Translations under genes and position numbers: made by a program
Notes under the pieces: model-generated
Told to the model about the DNA's origin: nothing
The model's database searches: none
The model's input: the letters and a program-made list of their open reading frames with translations, nothing else
Part shown: positions 11,278 to 22,793 of the stretch, piece after piece
How the letters are laid out: every line of letters begins with the position of its first letter
How positions within the stretch are numbered: position 1 is the stretch's first letter
Source of the DNA: Hsuehochloa calcarea
Taxonomy: Eukaryota > Streptophyta > Magnoliopsida > Poales > Poaceae
DNA length: 64,000 bases
Assembly (NCBI GenBank): GCA_036346395.1
Contig: CM070615.1
Location: 23,431,282-23,495,281, forward strand
Direction of reading: 5' to 3'

Positions 11278-13177
11278 TGTAGGACCGGAAAGACGACTAG
11301 GGGGGGTGAATAGGCGCTTTCACAACTTTCTCGCCTAAATAAAATTCAACACGAACTTTACTCCTTTAGCTATGAAAGCTAAGAAGATCGATGGCGCCTG
11401 ATGGAAGCCTTGTCTTTGAATCGATAACCCCGACAACCACACGACACAAAAGTGGAGACTTAATCTCAAAGGCGATCTCTGAGCACAGAGCGGTCGGACC
11501 AAGCTACCAAGCGGTCGACCGACGGCCAACGAGCGGTCGGACCGGCTACTAACTGGCGGTCGGACCGGTGGACATCGGTTCGACCCGGCAGTACAAGCGG
11601 TCTGAAAACACGGGAGGTCGGACCGCCGTTATAAAATCGGTCAGACCGGTTCAGTCCAGTACTGAAAAAATCAAGCCCAAATCCAAAACGAAATTTGATC
11701 CAACTTTTGATTCAACCAATGAAACTTGACCAAATTTCGAGCACACCTCCCTAATGATATTAGAGACCTATTTCTAGCGACGATCCTTCAGATCCACTTC
11801 GCAGAATCGATCTCTCAAGGATTAAACAAAGAAGTGCACAAACCCTAGAAATATGAAAATCTTTGATTAAAGACTTGCTTGTGGGGGTTGATGGTCTAGA
11901 TGATTCTAGGAGTACTCCCACACATCAAAGCAAGATAAAGTGGGTCAATAGACCAAGTTTAACCACTTGAATCAAGGAAGCACCAAATTCATCCAAATGA
12001 GAGAAGAACACAAAAGAGAGACAAAAGAACTCTCAAGCAAGCATCACAAGATTGATTGAACTCACAAGATGCTTACAAAGCCACTCCCTCAAGGAGAACA
12101 AGAGCTCACCAAGGAGCAACCACAATCTCTCCCTCTCTTCCTCTCCAAACCCTAACCCTAGAAAAGGCTAAGGAAAACCTAAATGAAAAGCTTCTAGGGG
12201 TTTTACATCTCCCCCTTCTCTATTTATAGGAGAGGCCTAGGGTTTCACTTTTGGGACCCACTCACACATGAGACCCACACACAACATCTGTTGAAGCAAT
12301 CGCCTGCTTCACCACGTGTAGGTTGATCAGCGGTTCTCATCACGTCGCCAAGCCTCTCTTGTCCGAATCCCATCGGAACCTCCCGAGAGACTCGCGACCG
12401 ATATCCGCACCGCTTTGATCCACGGTATGCACCAACTACCCGTTCGATCCATCTTGCCCATCCTGCACCATGCTTGAGTCACACGACCTCACCCGGTATC
12501 CATGATCGTTCTGGACCTCAGCTCTCCAAGCGTAGTCCCGATCCACTCACCGTTGACGTCGTTGACCTGCAAGCCACCTGCACAGCAATAGACAAACAAA
12601 CCGTTTCCGGAACAAGTTCTTCACAACTTGACCCGTCGCCACTCCATAATGCAATATACATCAATAAAGCATTGATAACCAAACATAAAACACAATCAAA
12701 ACACATCAAAGCAAACTTGGCTATCCTCCAAGTCACCCCCGGTCTGACCGCCCCACAAGGCCGGTCCGACCGATTTCAGGCCGGTCGGACCGATCCCACA
12801 ACGGCGGTCGGACCGGTCAAAAAGACTTAGCCAAAATTCCAGCTTGAAAATCCGAAACCTTCTGGAATTTTCAACTCAATAGAACTTTTGGTGGGAGCTC
12901 CAAAATGATGCAACCACATCCGGAGACTCCCTCACTGCTGCACAACCTATTTTGGCTTAGCTCCAAAAGCCACTTTTCAGCACATCGGTCGGACCGGCCA
13001 CCATGGCCGGTAGGACCTCTCCACGGGCGGTCTGACCGACCCACACCACCGGTCAGACCGCCTGTGGTCTGACAGCTTGAAGAAAACCCCGAAAACGCGA
13101 GATTTTGCAAACCAACAAAGCCATTGCCAATTGACTCATCATCCTGAGATCGTGCACATATCCTCACGATATCCACA
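11278..13177 (-). mobile_element. Copia LTR1, shared by units A and B
   Basis: About 1.9 kb; on the minus strand it starts TGTGGATATC and ends CCGGTCCTACA. One side (13177) is followed by a polypurine tract, as expected for the 3' LTR of unit B. The other side (11278) leads into the gag of unit A, as expected for a 5' LTR. It carries clusters of the near-palindrome CGGTCGGACCG and variants (about 11490-11660, 12740-12830, 12980-13075), which recur at equivalent places in LTR2 and LTR3. No coding domain. Confidence 0.8.
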
Positions 13178-13179
13178 AT

Positions 13180-13190
13180 CTCCCCCTTGA
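13180..13190 (-). other. Polypurine tract of copia unit B
   Basis: Minus strand TCAAGGGGGAG lies 2 nt from the start of LTR1, the expected place for plus-strand DNA priming. Unit C lacks the equivalent tract. Confidence 0.7.
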
Positions 13191-14516
13191 TGAACACATT
13201 GGCAATTTCCCAGAAAATATGGTTTTTCGAATTGAAAAGTAAAACAAATCGTCGTTTTCGCATAAAGGCACAACTTGGTCCATAAGCAAGAAAAAGCCTA
13301 GGAACCGACCAAGCTAGCTTCAGAATAGTATAGGCAAGTGAGATAAGGCAATGAAAGCACAAAAGGATTCAAATTCCAGAAAGTAGCCAAAAATCTCACT
13401 TAGGTCCATAAGAAAGACAAAATGTTCTATTTGACCTTTGATCATTGTGAGTCTTTTTCAATTGCAATTAAAGTCAGAAAAAGGCAATAAAACCCAGAGA
13501 CTCAACTCACTATGATCACAAATTTTCAAAAGGCTCATTTTTTTTGTGTGTTCTTTTATGTAAAACCAGTATTTTCTTCAATCCTTCTCCCCCTTTGACA
13601 ATGAATTCATCAAGATGCAAGGGAAAAGAAAAAAAGAAGATGAAATGACTTTATTTGAAATTTAGCAAAAAGGAGCCATGACCATTATCGAAGTAGACAG
13701 TACAAGAATTATACCAAGCCATATAAGGTGAAAAGGCTATATTCAATCATGGCGAAACATGTACTGCAAAGCTAAAACCAAGTTAGCAGAAATCTGAGAT
13801 TAAAAGAATGAATACCATGTAAAGTTGCTCAATATCATAGTTTCACTAAAAGCAACCAAGAATGAGTCAAGCCATGTCTTATAAGTAAAAAGAGACTCAA
13901 AACAAGGACTGAGGCATTTTGAGCATTAAGAGTTCATTTTTGAAGCACAATTCAAGCACTTAGCATTTTGAGCATTTTCCTAAAAGGAATTTTTCAATGT
14001 GCTAGATCTCAAGCCTTGCCGCGACCATCTCAAGCGATAAGCTTAAAAGAGTGGTCTAGGTCATCCAAAACTCCCCCTGAGTTCATGCCTAGTGCAATGG
14101 CAAGCCGTCTCATGAGAAAGAATTGGTGAGATCAGTTTTTTCGTACAGAAAATCTCATTTTTCATTTGCTTGACTTAAGAAGATAAAAGCTCATTTTTCA
14201 TCTCAAAATAAGTTCAAGACTCAATTCAACCTATATGACATGACAAGAATCATAAGAGGATCACTACAGCAAAGCTAGTCACAAGATCCAACAAGACATG
14301 ATATGATTCAATTCGCTCACAGAAATACAGCTAGCAAGATAAAAGCTGAGCTAAACAAGAAGAGCCATAAAAGAAGTCTAGCAGACTATCACTTGATATG
14401 ACAGGGTATAGAGAATGAAATCAAGTCATACAATTATAATAATCAAAGCTCCACAAGTTTTATTATGCAATGCAAGACATTTGAAATGAAAATGCATTAT
14501 GATACAATGAATGCAA
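13191..14516 (-). mobile_element. Copia unit B: 3' noncoding internal region
   Basis: AT-rich, repetitive sequence with no credible frame, containing extra purine tracts on the minus strand (for example near 13590 and 14070). It lies between the gag part of B and the LTR1 polypurine tract. No pol domain is found in B, so the unit is non-autonomous. Interrupted at 14516 by solo LTR W. Confidence 0.6.
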
Positions 14517-14540
14517 TGCGAGACCCCGGTTTATCGGGCT

Positions 14541-14577
14541 TGTAATGCTTAACCATCCAGTCGGTCCTAGCATCACA
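14541..14577 (-). other. Stem-loop near the end of LTR W
   Basis: Arms TGTAATGCT (14541-14549) and AGCATCACA (14569-14577) pair with one mismatch around a 19-nt loop. Same place relative to the LTR end as the stem-loop in V. Confidence 0.5.
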
Positions 14578-15302
14578 AATCAGATAATCCGAGACTCGAG
14601 ACATGTATACTTCCCAGAAATGCAGTATACACACCTCTTTACAAAGTTCATGCATCAATTCCATCCATTCTCATAGAACCGAAGCAAAACAACAACCAGA
14701 AGGTAGCATAAATAAAAGATAGATATTACAAAAGAGAGGCCGACCGGCCAAATACACATACATAGACAAAAGAAAGGAACAGCGGAAGCAAAAGTGCCAT
14801 AAGATGACCATAAACAAAAGAGCCGACCAGTGTGCCCTTAACCCACAAGGCAACCGACCGGACCGCCAAGCTAGTCGTCGAAACCACAGCACATTTCACA
14901 AAAGTGAGGCCCTTGGGGCTCACCTTCTTCCCCAAACAAAAGCGTAGGCAAAAGCCGGTGAGTACTTTGAATGTACTCGCAAGACTTACAGATGGTGTAA
15001 CAAACCTGTACATATGCTACATGCAAGCTCATAGAAGTGGAGGCTGTATGTTTTAGTTTTAGCATAAAGCAATTTTCCATTGGTAATAATGTAATAGATT
15101 GAAAGCAATTTTAACAAATCTGTTTTTAATGTTCAAATAATCGCAAAAGACAATAATATAACAAAGAGATAGGGAGCAGAACAATCACGGAGGTGACTAC
15201 GACCAAGAGCCACCACAACAATAGCATGAATTACCCATTCATACCACCCATGTCAAATTTTAGTTTAAAAGGTTGAAGTCTAACTCTTGCAAAACCTAAC
15301 CA

Positions 15303-15372
15303 AGCGTGTCCATAACCTAGGACGAGGCTATTCGAATAGTTTTATCCCTACAGGGTGTACCAATTTCCCCAC
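15303..15372 (+). promoter_or_regulatory. Paired-palindrome LTR motif, copy in W
   Basis: GTCCATAACCTAGGAC, then GAGGCTATTCGAATAG and a following GGGTGTACC and CCCCACAC stretch. The GTCC/GGAC arms and the 12-bp palindrome are kept while the eight central bases differ from V and Z. Confidence 0.6.
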
Positions 15373-16460
15373 ACGCCAGACCGCCTTTTTGCCAAGCTAT
15401 TAAGCACACTTCCTTAGGTATGCCGGCACGGCTAAGTCTTACGAGACATTTTCAATATTGTGAATTATTCATGAGCCGCCCGTATGGGTAGAAACCCATA
15501 CGTTGTGTCGGAGTCATCGTAAAGCCTCGGTCAACTACCCTTCCCGGGTAAAGACTTGGACAACTACGACGCTCCTCGAGGTGGAGAGCCTACCCGGAAT
15601 CTCCACCACCGCACACCCAACACAAGAACACGACCACATATCATGTTTCACACAACGCACACAACCCCCTCCTGCGACTCGGAGATAACCCACGCCAAAG
15701 TACTTAGTCAAGAGAGGTCCCATATCCCTCTCGCGTGGTTAGCACGCAAAAATGCTTGGAGTATGACACAAGATGTTCGGTCCTTGTTGACTTAGGCAAG
15801 ACATCCACAAACCCAATAACCCACCATCCGACCAGTTGCCCAAGTCCAAATCAGTTTTCCATTTTCAGATTTTGACTTTACCAAAATAACAAAGCACAAG
15901 TGCTGGTCGTAATGACCTAATAAGTAATGTGATCAAGATCATCGACTATAATCGATGATCGCCCAGTACTACCAAAACTAAGCATTTCTAAGCAATTTTC
16001 AAATCGAAAGCTACTAAGTGACCAGAGTCCATCCATCGAACTCCGACCACAGCCAATAACCTAAGCTCAAGGTAGTAGAGGATAAACAAGTCCTACAGAT
16101 TGTGCAACTATAGGACACTAACCGTATTTTAACAACAAAATAGCAATGCATACATACGAGTTGAAAGCAATATAGTAGACTTGAAAAATAATGGGATGAA
16201 CATGATCAAACTGCTTGCCTGTTTGCTGCGGGTCAAGATACTGCTGAGGATCAACAGTATTGTCAATGTGCTCTTCGGATCCTAACGGGAAAAGCGAAAA
16301 GCAACCGATAAGAACGAATAAAACGCAAAGACTCAACAGCCAACTTTCTCCAAAAATTCTGAAAATGTTACAGTAACAGGAGCACAATCTATAAAGAATG
16401 TAGCAACAAGAACCAATTGATTTGGATTCTTAATGCCAAAGATACGACCGAGAGAAGGTC

Positions 16461-16710
16461 TTACGACCAGGTAGTGGTCGTAGAAGAAACCTACGACTAT
16501 GGCGTAGTCGTAGCAAGTCTTACGACTAAGTTCCAGTCGTGGAAGAACTTACGACCGGTTAAGGGTCGTAGAAGAACTTATGACTAGGTACAAGTCGTAA
16601 TGGAACTTACGACTGGGTACTAGTCGTAGAAGGACTCATGCCCCTGGCATAGTCGTAGTAAGACCTACGATCATTTATACGTCGTAGTAGAGCTTACGAC
16701 TAAGCTAGGG
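16461..16710. repeat. 29-bp palindromic tandem array in LTR W
   Basis: Unit starts at 16461, 16491, 16520, 16549, 16578, 16607, 16636, 16665 and 16694 (period 29, once 30). Most units contain the arms TACGAC and GTCGTA around an eight-to-ten-base centre, so each is itself an inverted repeat. Unit seven is the most diverged. Confidence 0.85.
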
Positions 16711-17105
16711 TAACTGGTCGGAAATCCGACCACGAGGTAACGCCTCCCGCATGCTTTGCCAGCGGCTCGGCTTCTCAGACCACAAAGGCGCCCGGCCAAG
16801 GCGAGGATGAGTGTCTAAAAGTTCAATGGTCCTACCGGCGGCCAGTACTAGACGGAGTATGGCTGCGACGGCCGTATGACCACGGAGTGCGGCCGAGAAG
16901 GTACGGCTCGGGAGAACTCCCGAACGAACAATACCAAAAGAAAAACGAAAACACGCCTAAGCTCCTATAGGGCAATACGAACTTACCTGAGCCGAAGAAC
17001 GAACAGAGACCCACGGAGTGGCTCCAGTGACGAGTAACCGAACAACGGCGGTAAGGTCCTCACTAGGCCACAGCGATCTGGGTCAAGAGAGAACCAAACC
17101 GAATG

Positions 17106-17161
17106 AGGGTTAAGCTCCAGAGAGTAAAGGGGGAGGGTTAAGCTCCAGAGAGTAAAGGGGG
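17106..17161. repeat. 28-bp direct duplication in LTR W
   Basis: Two identical adjacent 28-bp units containing TTAAGCTCCAGAGAGTAAAG. Confidence 0.85.
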
Positions 17162-17634
17162 AGCAACAGGGCAAAGACTCGAAGAAGAAAACCCCCGCTG
17201 CACCGCCTCCACCGAAGCTCCACACGCAACAATGATGGTCGAAGAGAGTGCGAGGGACTGCAGCTCAAGCAAGAGGGTGAGTGCTAGCTGGAGTTGCAGA
17301 AGTGCTAAAGAAAGCTAAGGGTGAAGCAAAGGAGTTTAAATAGAGCAATGGCAGTGAGCAACGGCCGGGTTTTTCGATCGGTCAACAACGCCATGACAAA
17401 GACTTGAGAGCGATGGGAGCGGTTGAGTCATGGCCCTCGAGGATGATGAGCGACAGCATTTAATGCGCCGAGCTAGCCGTTTAAAGGTGGACATAGAGTG
17501 GACTGCACGCCACTGCTTTTCTCCTCTGCGCACGCCATGGCAGGGCTCACGCGCGCGCGGACAGAGGAAGGAGACGACTCGTTGGTCGTCGGATTGAAAT
17601 CGAACAATGAAATTTGGATCGAGCGGATTGAAAC

Positions 17635-17760
17635 GATCCCAGTGTTCGACTGGTCGAAGACCGTTCGATACCGATCCAACGGCTTAGTTAGATCGGGTGG
17701 TTTACAACGACTCCAGCGTTCGGCTGGTCGAAGACCGTTCGATGCCGATCCAACGGCTCA
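17635..17760. repeat. 74-bp tandem duplication in LTR W
   Basis: TTCGACTGGTCGAAGACCG and its neighbours recur 74 bp later with a few substitutions (TTCGGCTGGTCGAAGACCG). Located in the GC-rich block. Confidence 0.8.
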
Positions 17761-18347
17761 CGACCCTAGCGCCTGAACGACCGAGTTGGTACAGTTAGTG
17801 GACTGGACCGCGTCTCGTGGCTCGAGCCCGAGTCCGACTTAAACCCAAGGAACAGTGAAAACCAGTTAGAGTTTGAATTTGAATAACTGATTTTTGGAGA
17901 ATTATTTAAGGTAGCAAGCAAGCTCCAAAAATTACGAAATTTTAACTGGAGGTTGCTGACAGCAGGAGGAACCTCACATAAAATTTCCAGAGACTTCAAT
18001 GTACTGAATTTTCCTCCAGAAATTCCGGAAGGTGAAAGCTAGGGTTTGACCAAGCTTTGACTCGCCTCCACAAATTATCAAATAATTGCTAAAAATCATG
18101 AGATAATTCAGAGGTCTTGCCAAGCCTCCCTAGAACTCAGGAGAAATATCTCCAAGGGTTAGGCACAAGATTAATGCCAAGGAGGTTTTGGATTAGATTC
18201 AAATGAGGATTTGAATTTGATTTTCCATAGTCCTCTTCACAAGAATTACAAAAATGACCAGGGGTTTCAAGATGCAAGAAAAGTTTTAATTTCTTCGTAT
18301 TTTCTTACATTTGAAACACAAATCCCTTTCTGGGATGTTACATGCAA

Positions 18348-20358
18348 AAAGAGCAAATTCCCTCAAAACATCCATGCCTCAGTACTGGGATTTGAGATAA
18401 AAGATCTAGGTGTCCAGTACTGAGATGGACGATGCCTGGGAATAGCAAAAGAAGCAGCAGAAAAATGATTAGGCACAAAATCATAAGAATGCCAACGAGC
18501 ACCGCCTGGACCTCTCCAAAACGATATACCAAAAGACCGATACTCCCCCTGTCTAGGTGCTACCCGTGGTCTATCCCCACGATATCCAAAACTAAACTGC
18601 TGTCTGGACCCACCAAAAGAGTCAACAAAGTTCTCTACAAACCTAGGCCTATATGAGGGAAGCTGAATAGGCTGCCTGGCTCTATAGACTACAGCTGAAG
18701 AAGAGACTCCTCTAATGGATCTCAAAGTACTCACTCTCTCTTTCCTCTCAATCTTTGCTCTCCGAAAGCAAAACTCAACAGTGTGGCCATCTTTCTTGCA
18801 GAAGGTGCAATGGTACTTGACCTTTTGAGGGGTCCGTACAGGTGAAACAGAAGCACCTTTCTTGCTAGAAAGAGTTTGAGCAGAACCTGCAGATTTAAGA
18901 ACAACCTTTGAAGTCATAGGAGGTTCTTGCTCAACCAAACCACTTTTCACAACTCTAGCAATCTTTGGTGGGAGATTCTTGGAAAGCTCTAGGGACTTAA
19001 AACCTAGAACACTGTTTTTCACACTCATCTTGGATTGATCTAGAATCAAGTTGAGTTTCTTTTTTCCACTAGAAAACTTCTCAAGAGTCATTTTGAGGTA
19101 ATCATTCTCTTTTGCCAAAACTCCACAATTAGAGCACTTTTTAGAATTGATTGCCTCAACATGTTTGCTCTTAAGAAGATCCACTTCCACTTTGAGAGCC
19201 TCACAAGACACACAATAGGACTCCCCAATCCTATCTAACTGCTCCTTAAATTTGACTCTAAATGCTTCTTGTATCTTACCAACAATAGTTTCAACTTCAG
19301 CATGCAACATACAAGAGGAAGAATCAATGACTTTCTTGGAAGTAGTAAGAGACATAGATCTTTCAATTTTAGCTTTCTCTTCAAGAGTCTTGTTTAAAGC
19401 TTCAATCTCAATTGTAAGCTTAGGACAATTTTCACATGATGCAGCTCTAGAGTAAACGACCATTTCGGTCAACTCTTGCATTTTAATACTATTGTTCTTA
19501 CAATGAGAGCAAGTGTGACTAGCATCAAATTTTTGCAATTCTTTTAAAGAGCTATCCAGTTTTAATTCTAGCAAAGCACAGTTTGAGCAAGTTAACGGAA
19601 TAGCATCTAAAGCAGTCACATCAAGCGGAATGACATTCATGCAAACAGAACTAGACTTGAGAGATTCTAGTTCAGAAAGAGCATTTTTCAATTATTTTTC
19701 AACAGAGGAATGAGCATTATTCAAGCTTGACAAATCATTAAGCAAGCTAGAGCATGAATCACAGAAATCATCAGGATTAATGGATTTGAGCCTAACCACT
19801 TCTAGGTTCAAATTATCAATCATAGTATCCTGTTTCTTAATCAATTTAGCTTGCTTATGCGCTTTTGTTCAAGCAAGCACTAAAGCCCTTTTCATGTCGA
19901 AAGTGAAGGGCATACCTCATCGAGGATCACTAAAAGGATCCTCATTTGTTGGAGGAGTCATTGTCGTGGGTGTTCTTAGCCATGAAGCACATGCCTGTGA
20001 AATCACCTGCCTTCTTCTTACCACGGGAGTCACTCTTGTCGTCCTCCGCCTCCGAGTCCACATCATCCATGCTCACATCCTCTAGAGCTTCAAGGACTCG
20101 GCTGACAAACTTGCGATAGTTTGTCTTCTTGGACTTAGCATCCCTCGCTTGAGGATACCTTTGTGACTCCTTCTCCTCCTTGCCCTTCAGCTTGGGGCAT
20201 CTAGAACGAATGTGGTTTCGCTCACCACACTCGAAACAAGTGATAGGTCCACCTCTCCTCCTACTCCTCACATTGTTGTAAGCTCTCGTGAATTTTGTGG
20301 ATAGGAGGGCTAAATCATCTTCAGGTAGTCTCTCAAGTTGCTCATCGCTCAAAGAATG
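18348..20358 (-). pseudogene. Copia unit B: gag with two zinc knuckles and a CxxC ladder
   Basis: The best preserved C-terminal gag of the family. The upstream frame (19942-20490, of which about 20359-20490 is LTR-derived) has FTRAYNNVRSRRRGGP and knuckle one, CFECGERNHIRSRC, followed by an acidic tract. The next frame (18363-19691, 442 aa) has evenly scattered CxxC motifs (CSNC, CSHC, CENC, CVSC, CSNC) in a lysine/glutamate-rich coiled-coil-like segment, then knuckle two, CTFCKKDGHTVEFC, and an Arg/Phe-rich tail. A stop near 19692 separates the frames. The gag N-terminus, primer site and pol are absent; at about 20358 the gag joins LTR2 directly. Confidence 0.8.
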
Positions 20359-21932
20359 CAAGTCTGACCGCTGTTGTGCTGGCGGTCGGACCGCTCCAAA
20401 ATCGGTCTGACCGGTGATGACGGGCGGTCTGACCGGCCGACTCCAGAACAGATCTGGAACAGTAAAATCAGCCCGATGACGAAGTTGCAATTAGGTCAAA
20501 CTTTTGATTCTCAACTCCAATCTTTATGAAACTTTGCACACACCTTCTATATGCTATTGAGGACCTATTCCAATCGAATATTATGATAATTCTTGGATAT
20601 ATCCTTAGCAATTGCAAATTGAACAACAGAGGGTCTAAAACCGGGCAAGAACAAAAACTTGATCCTAATGCTTGTTCGTGAGTGATTGATGATCAAGATG
20701 ATTCTAGATAGATTCACACATATCACAGCAAGCTAATTTATGTGAAAGAATAAATCACAAACTCGCGGATCAAAGAAAGCCCTAAAATCACGAAATTGAA
20801 AGCAAGAACGAAAAGAGACTTATCTCAAGGAAACCTTGCATTGATTAAGAACGTGATCGTTGCTGGATTACACCCACACCATCATGGATCAGTGGTCAAT
20901 CCAAGATCACGAAATTCTCCTCAAACCATGAAAAGCCCTAGCCTCCACCTCAACTCCCCCTAAGCCAATTAGGGTTTTGCAAGCAACAAAAGAGGTGAAA
21001 AAAACAGCGAGAGAGAGGGTGCAGCCCCCACCTCCTCCTATTTATAGTGGAGGCCTAGAACTCTCTAGGGTTTGACTCAATTGGGCTCCCGTTAAGGCCC
21101 ACTAACAAACGGATCACACACGCACGCGCCATGGCGCCGTCTTTAACCTTTTGACCTAAACCGCTTCACCATGCGTCATGGATTTGCCAATAGGTCACCC
21201 TTGTCCATCTTGCGTCACGCTTGAGTCATTGACCTCACCCGGCATCGTCGATCGTTCTGGACCTCAACTCTCCAAGTCTAGTCCCGATCCTTCTCGCCGT
21301 TGACCGTCGTTGACCACCAAGCTACCTGCACAACCATAGACAAGCAAACACGAATTCGGGAACAAGTTCTTCACAACTTGACCCATGTTAGTCAAAACAT
21401 GCATCATGCAAATCATATGCCATGAAACCAACGACTTTGACCTAACAAAACAATATCGCCACGAAGTTGGCGGACGTTCAAGTCAATACCGGTCTGACCG
21501 CTCCATGTGAGCCGGTCGGACCGCCCCTCTGGCCGGTCGGACCGCTCCCTGTGAGCCGGTCGGACCGCCCCTGGGGACTTAGCCGAAATTCAAGCCACAA
21601 ATTCAAAACCTTTGGAAACTTAAAGCGAATAGAACTTCTTCTTGGAGACTCCAAAATCATGAGACCAAGCGCATTGGGATCCTCACTTGCCTACAACACT
21701 TATTTTTGGCCCACTCGTTTTGACCACTTTTAGGTCACAAATAGATCCGATCAGCCGATGGCCGGTCCGACCGATTTGGGACCGGTCGGACCGCCGTGCT
21801 AGGACCGGTCTGACCGCCCCTGTCCAGAATGCCTGTAGCTTTGTCGAAAACACGTGAAACGACAAACCGAAAACACCATTGCCAATTGTCACATCATCCT
21901 AAGATCTGGAACATATCCCCATGATATCCACA
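20359..21932 (-). mobile_element. Copia LTR2 (truncated), shared by units B and C
   Basis: Homologous to LTR3 over its length (for example the shared CAGCCCGATGACGAAGTTGC and CTATTCCAATCG), with CGGTCGGACCG-type clusters at about 20365-20440, 21485-21570 and 21755-21830. Its minus-strand start, TGTGGATATC, is at 21932. About 200 bp are missing at the other end (3' end on the minus strand), where it is fused to the gag of B. It would be the 3' LTR of C and the 5' LTR of B. No polypurine tract is seen beside it. Confidence 0.75.
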
Positions 21933-22793
21933 AAATCCTAAACCAGATTTCTTCTTTTCTATGTTATCATGTCTCATAAAAGGTCTAGGTTGATTAGATA
22001 AAATTCTAGCAAAAATTTTCTTATCATTTTTCAACCTATGCCAACAGAACTCAATCAAATGTCCATTCTTTTTGCAATAGGTGTAATGGTACTTGGTACC
22101 ACTGGAAAAAGCACCCTTTGACTTAACAGAAGGTTGGGCAACACATGCAGATTTAAAGATAGTTTTTGCAAGTTGGGTTTTGAATTCAACTAACCCATTT
22201 TCCAAGACTTGAGTAACTTTTGGCTTAGAATTATCTTGGACAGAATTGTATCATAATCCTTGCCTCTTATAAGGAGTTTTAGACTTGTCCAGGATCATGT
22301 TTAATTGTTTCTTACCTTTTGAGAATTTTTCTAAGTTATCCTTAAGATAAGCATTTTCTTCTTTAAGATTAACACATGATTCACAGGTTTTACCCTTAAT
22401 GGCTCTAGCATATTTTTCCTTATATAAAACAGTTTCAAGTTTAACAGCTGAACAGGAAGCACATGTAGCAAACTCAATACTGTCCTTAAACTTGACATAT
22501 TTAGCTCTAACTGCTTCTAAGATATCTTTGATTTCATGTTCGCATTCTAAGCAGAAAGTGCAAAAGCTAGAATCAACTGCTACAGAAGCAACCAACTTAC
22601 TAGACTCTAAGTATTTTTCACATAGAGCTGATTTAACCTCAACAAGCTCAGTTCTAGTATTTTCAAGTTGTTACAAAGCAATATCATGAGCAGATTGCAG
22701 TTTAGCAAATTCTGAGTGCATAGCATAGCAAGAAAAACATTCATCAGATTCAAAAGTCTTAGCATTTGTAAGTTCTAAAGTCAAACTGTCTAT
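21933..22793 (-). pseudogene. Copia unit C: C-terminal half of gag
   Basis: Frames 22251-22595 and 21894-22205 (the latter runs into LTR2) correspond to the CxxC ladder (CTFC, CASC, CESC) and second knuckle of B. The knuckle reads YHYTYCKKNGHLIEFC: the first cysteine is replaced by tyrosine. After the gag the sequence passes straight into LTR2, so pol and the polypurine tract are both missing. Confidence 0.8.

Larger units (their letters stand above)
14517..18342 (-). mobile_element. Solo LTR W with perfect TSD TGCAA
   Basis: A 3826-bp insertion starting TGCGAGACCC and ending GGGATGTTACA, flanked on both sides by TGCAA (14512-14516 and 18343-18347). It splits copia unit B between its noncoding 3' region and its gag. 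It has no coding domain and has the landmarks of the X/V/Z superfamily: the paired-palindrome motif (about 15303-15372), a stem-loop (14541-14577) and a GC-rich block (about 16740-17800). It also carries a private 29-bp palindromic tandem array. The structure is that of a solo LTR left by LTR-LTR recombination. Confidence 0.85.

Noticed and set aside
16461..16710. Regular 29-bp repeats that could be mistaken for a CRISPR array
   Set aside because: The repeats are adjacent without unique spacers, diverge from each other and sit inside a plant LTR.
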